NCBI GenBank assembly: GCA_038380795.1
Contig: CM076261.1
Span: forward strand, 15,059,726-15,123,725
Direction of reading: 5' to 3'
Origin: Pyrocephalus nanus
Taxonomy: Eukaryota; Chordata; Aves; Passeriformes; Tyrannidae
Length of the DNA: 64,000 nt
Both the position numbers and the translations under genes were made by a program. Position 1 is the stretch's first letter; every line of letters starts with the position of its first letter. The notes beneath the pieces are model-generated. The model had not been told where the DNA came from. It did no database searches and worked only from the letters and a program-made list of their open reading frames with translations. Of the stretch, positions 63,001 to 64,000 are shown piece after piece.

Positions 63001-64000
63001 GGAGGTTACCTTGGACTTCCTCAGATACCAGAAGATGTGCTGAAAATTCTCAGCTTTTCTCATGGTATGTTGTATGTAGAACACATATGTGTTTGCTTTG
63101 CTGAGAAAAAATAAAGAGTAGGCAGCCATTTATGCTGTTGAAGACTGTTTTCACGTTTTCTTTCTTTTTAGAAAGAAAAATAACAAATGAAGGCCTGCAA
63201 AAGATTGAAATTATTTTACTGCTACTCATTATTTGTTCTTCCTATAATCCTGGCGATCTTAGAGTTTGCTTCAGAAGGAAGGGCAATCTGAAGTAAGTTT
63301 ATTTTAGGTGTCAGGTATGTAAGATGTTTTGGAAATTTCTGTAGTCAGCAACAGTCTTCCTTTTGGGAAAACTTAGCTGCCATGGATAGAAGACAGAGGA
63401 AGTGCCTAATGGGATTCATGCTGCCCCACAGTGAGCACCTCTGGCTAATTTTAAGCATCATAACAAGCTATAAATGATGATCTCACGTTCATAAACAACC
63501 AAGCACTGTCTAGAGCATAGGTTATTAGTTTCATTAGCAACCATATGCTAACATTGAGAATCTGTGGAAGACAGTATCGGTAGTTGCTGAAAGCTACAGG
63601 GTTTTTTCCAACAGTTTATTTCCAAGGAAAACACAGTTCTTTGTTGCAAGACATCAGCCAAAAAGTGGTACGCTGCAAACTGATCCCTCCTCTATTCCAG
63701 TCAGCTGAAAGTAAGTTGTTCCAGTCATATGTCCCAGCTTGCTGCTTCCATTGTGTAAGCCGTGAAGGCTGAGAGGGTAAGGATTAGGATGGCAGTATAT
63801 CTCTAGATCACTTTTTACCTGTGCAGGACTGGAAGAGAGAGACCTGTCCAGACAGTTACGCAGAGTATGTTGTGCTACTTTGAATATCGGGATTGTACTT
63901 TGTGACATTTGTGGATGTGAAATGTTCCTTGTCTTGGGTGGTATCATGACTCTTAGCTTTGATCCATTTATAAAAATACAACAGAAGTATTTATTGAGTA

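Larger units (their letters stand above)
58193..64000 (+). other. Downstream intron of the zinc-finger gene (3' end outside window)
   Basis: I looked on the + strand for a continuation exon, which should start in phase 2 with a Lys/Phe-type linker and a new C-x2-C finger, and found none. The open frames of 60-96 codons here (for example 60610-60822 and 61398-61658) have no zinc-finger spacing. The visible features are AT-rich DNA, a 17-bp direct repeat pair near 58629-58696 and the GC-rich patch at 59.82-60.05 kb. The intron therefore runs past the end of the window. Confidence 0.6.

Noticed and set aside
1..64000. CRISPR arrays, operons, prokaryotic or viral gene systems
   Set aside because: No regularly spaced repeats, no ribosome-binding-site-led gene runs and no viral protein motifs were seen; the composition and CR1 relic indicate vertebrate nuclear DNA.

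Overview
This window looks like vertebrate nuclear DNA, most likely from a bird. It is AT-rich with no prokaryotic gene density. Its only clearly recognisable transposable element is the 3' end of a CR1 LINE (about 31918-32106), the dominant retroelement family of birds and other sauropsids. There are no Alu, B1/B2 or mammalian L1 signatures, and interspersed repeats are sparse. I cannot name the species, and a crocodilian or turtle is not excluded.

I can support one protein-coding exon, at 58118-58192 on the + strand. It is 75 nt long, has canonical AG/GT splice sites, and encodes the second half of a C2H2 zinc finger (F-x5-L-x2-H-x4-H) followed by a short GVGTPKER-type linker. From memory this matches an internal exon of ZNF407, a large multi-finger nuclear protein whose gene has very long introns. 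I therefore read bases 1-58117 as one long upstream intron and 58193-64000 as the start of the next intron. The Cys-Cys half of the finger must lie on an exon before base 1, and the next fingers must lie beyond base 64000. Nearly all other open frames (60-147 codons) look like chance frames: they carry no recognisable domains and do not fit the splice pattern.

Region by region:
- 1-12 kb: AT-rich intron with GT microsatellites.
- 12-13 kb: AT-rich block with homeodomain-type motifs.
- 14-18.3 kb: an A/purine tract, CTCF-like motifs in opposite orientations at 14.2 and 18.2 kb, and a GC-rich patch at 17.04-17.46 kb.
- 19.3-20.6 kb: a CpG-rich segment with a strong hairpin, then a TAATTA-containing block.
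- 25.2-25.4 kb: a small GC-rich patch.
- 29.0-31.1 kb: two possible conserved non-coding blocks, then the CR1 relic at 31.9-32.1 kb.
- 34.7-35.2 kb: the most CpG-island-like segment, followed by a segment ending in an A18 tract at 36.05 kb.
- 37.6-37.85 kb: a compact enhancer-like block with a paired-homeodomain P2 site and a POU octamer.
- 42.0-42.2, 43.7 and 46.4-46.9 kb: possible conserved elements and a tRNA-derived SINE-like relic.
- 52.73-52.9 kb: a diverged 89-bp tandem duplication.
- 57.24-57.56 kb: an octamer/TAATTA cluster about 0.6 kb upstream of the exon.
- 59.8-60.05 kb: a GC-rich, purine-tract patch.

The overall picture is a repeat-poor giant intron that may hold regulatory elements, possibly for the host gene or for neighbouring developmental genes. 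I found no new enzyme system, operon, CRISPR array or viral insertion. The regulatory calls rest on base composition and motifs only and need cross-species alignment.
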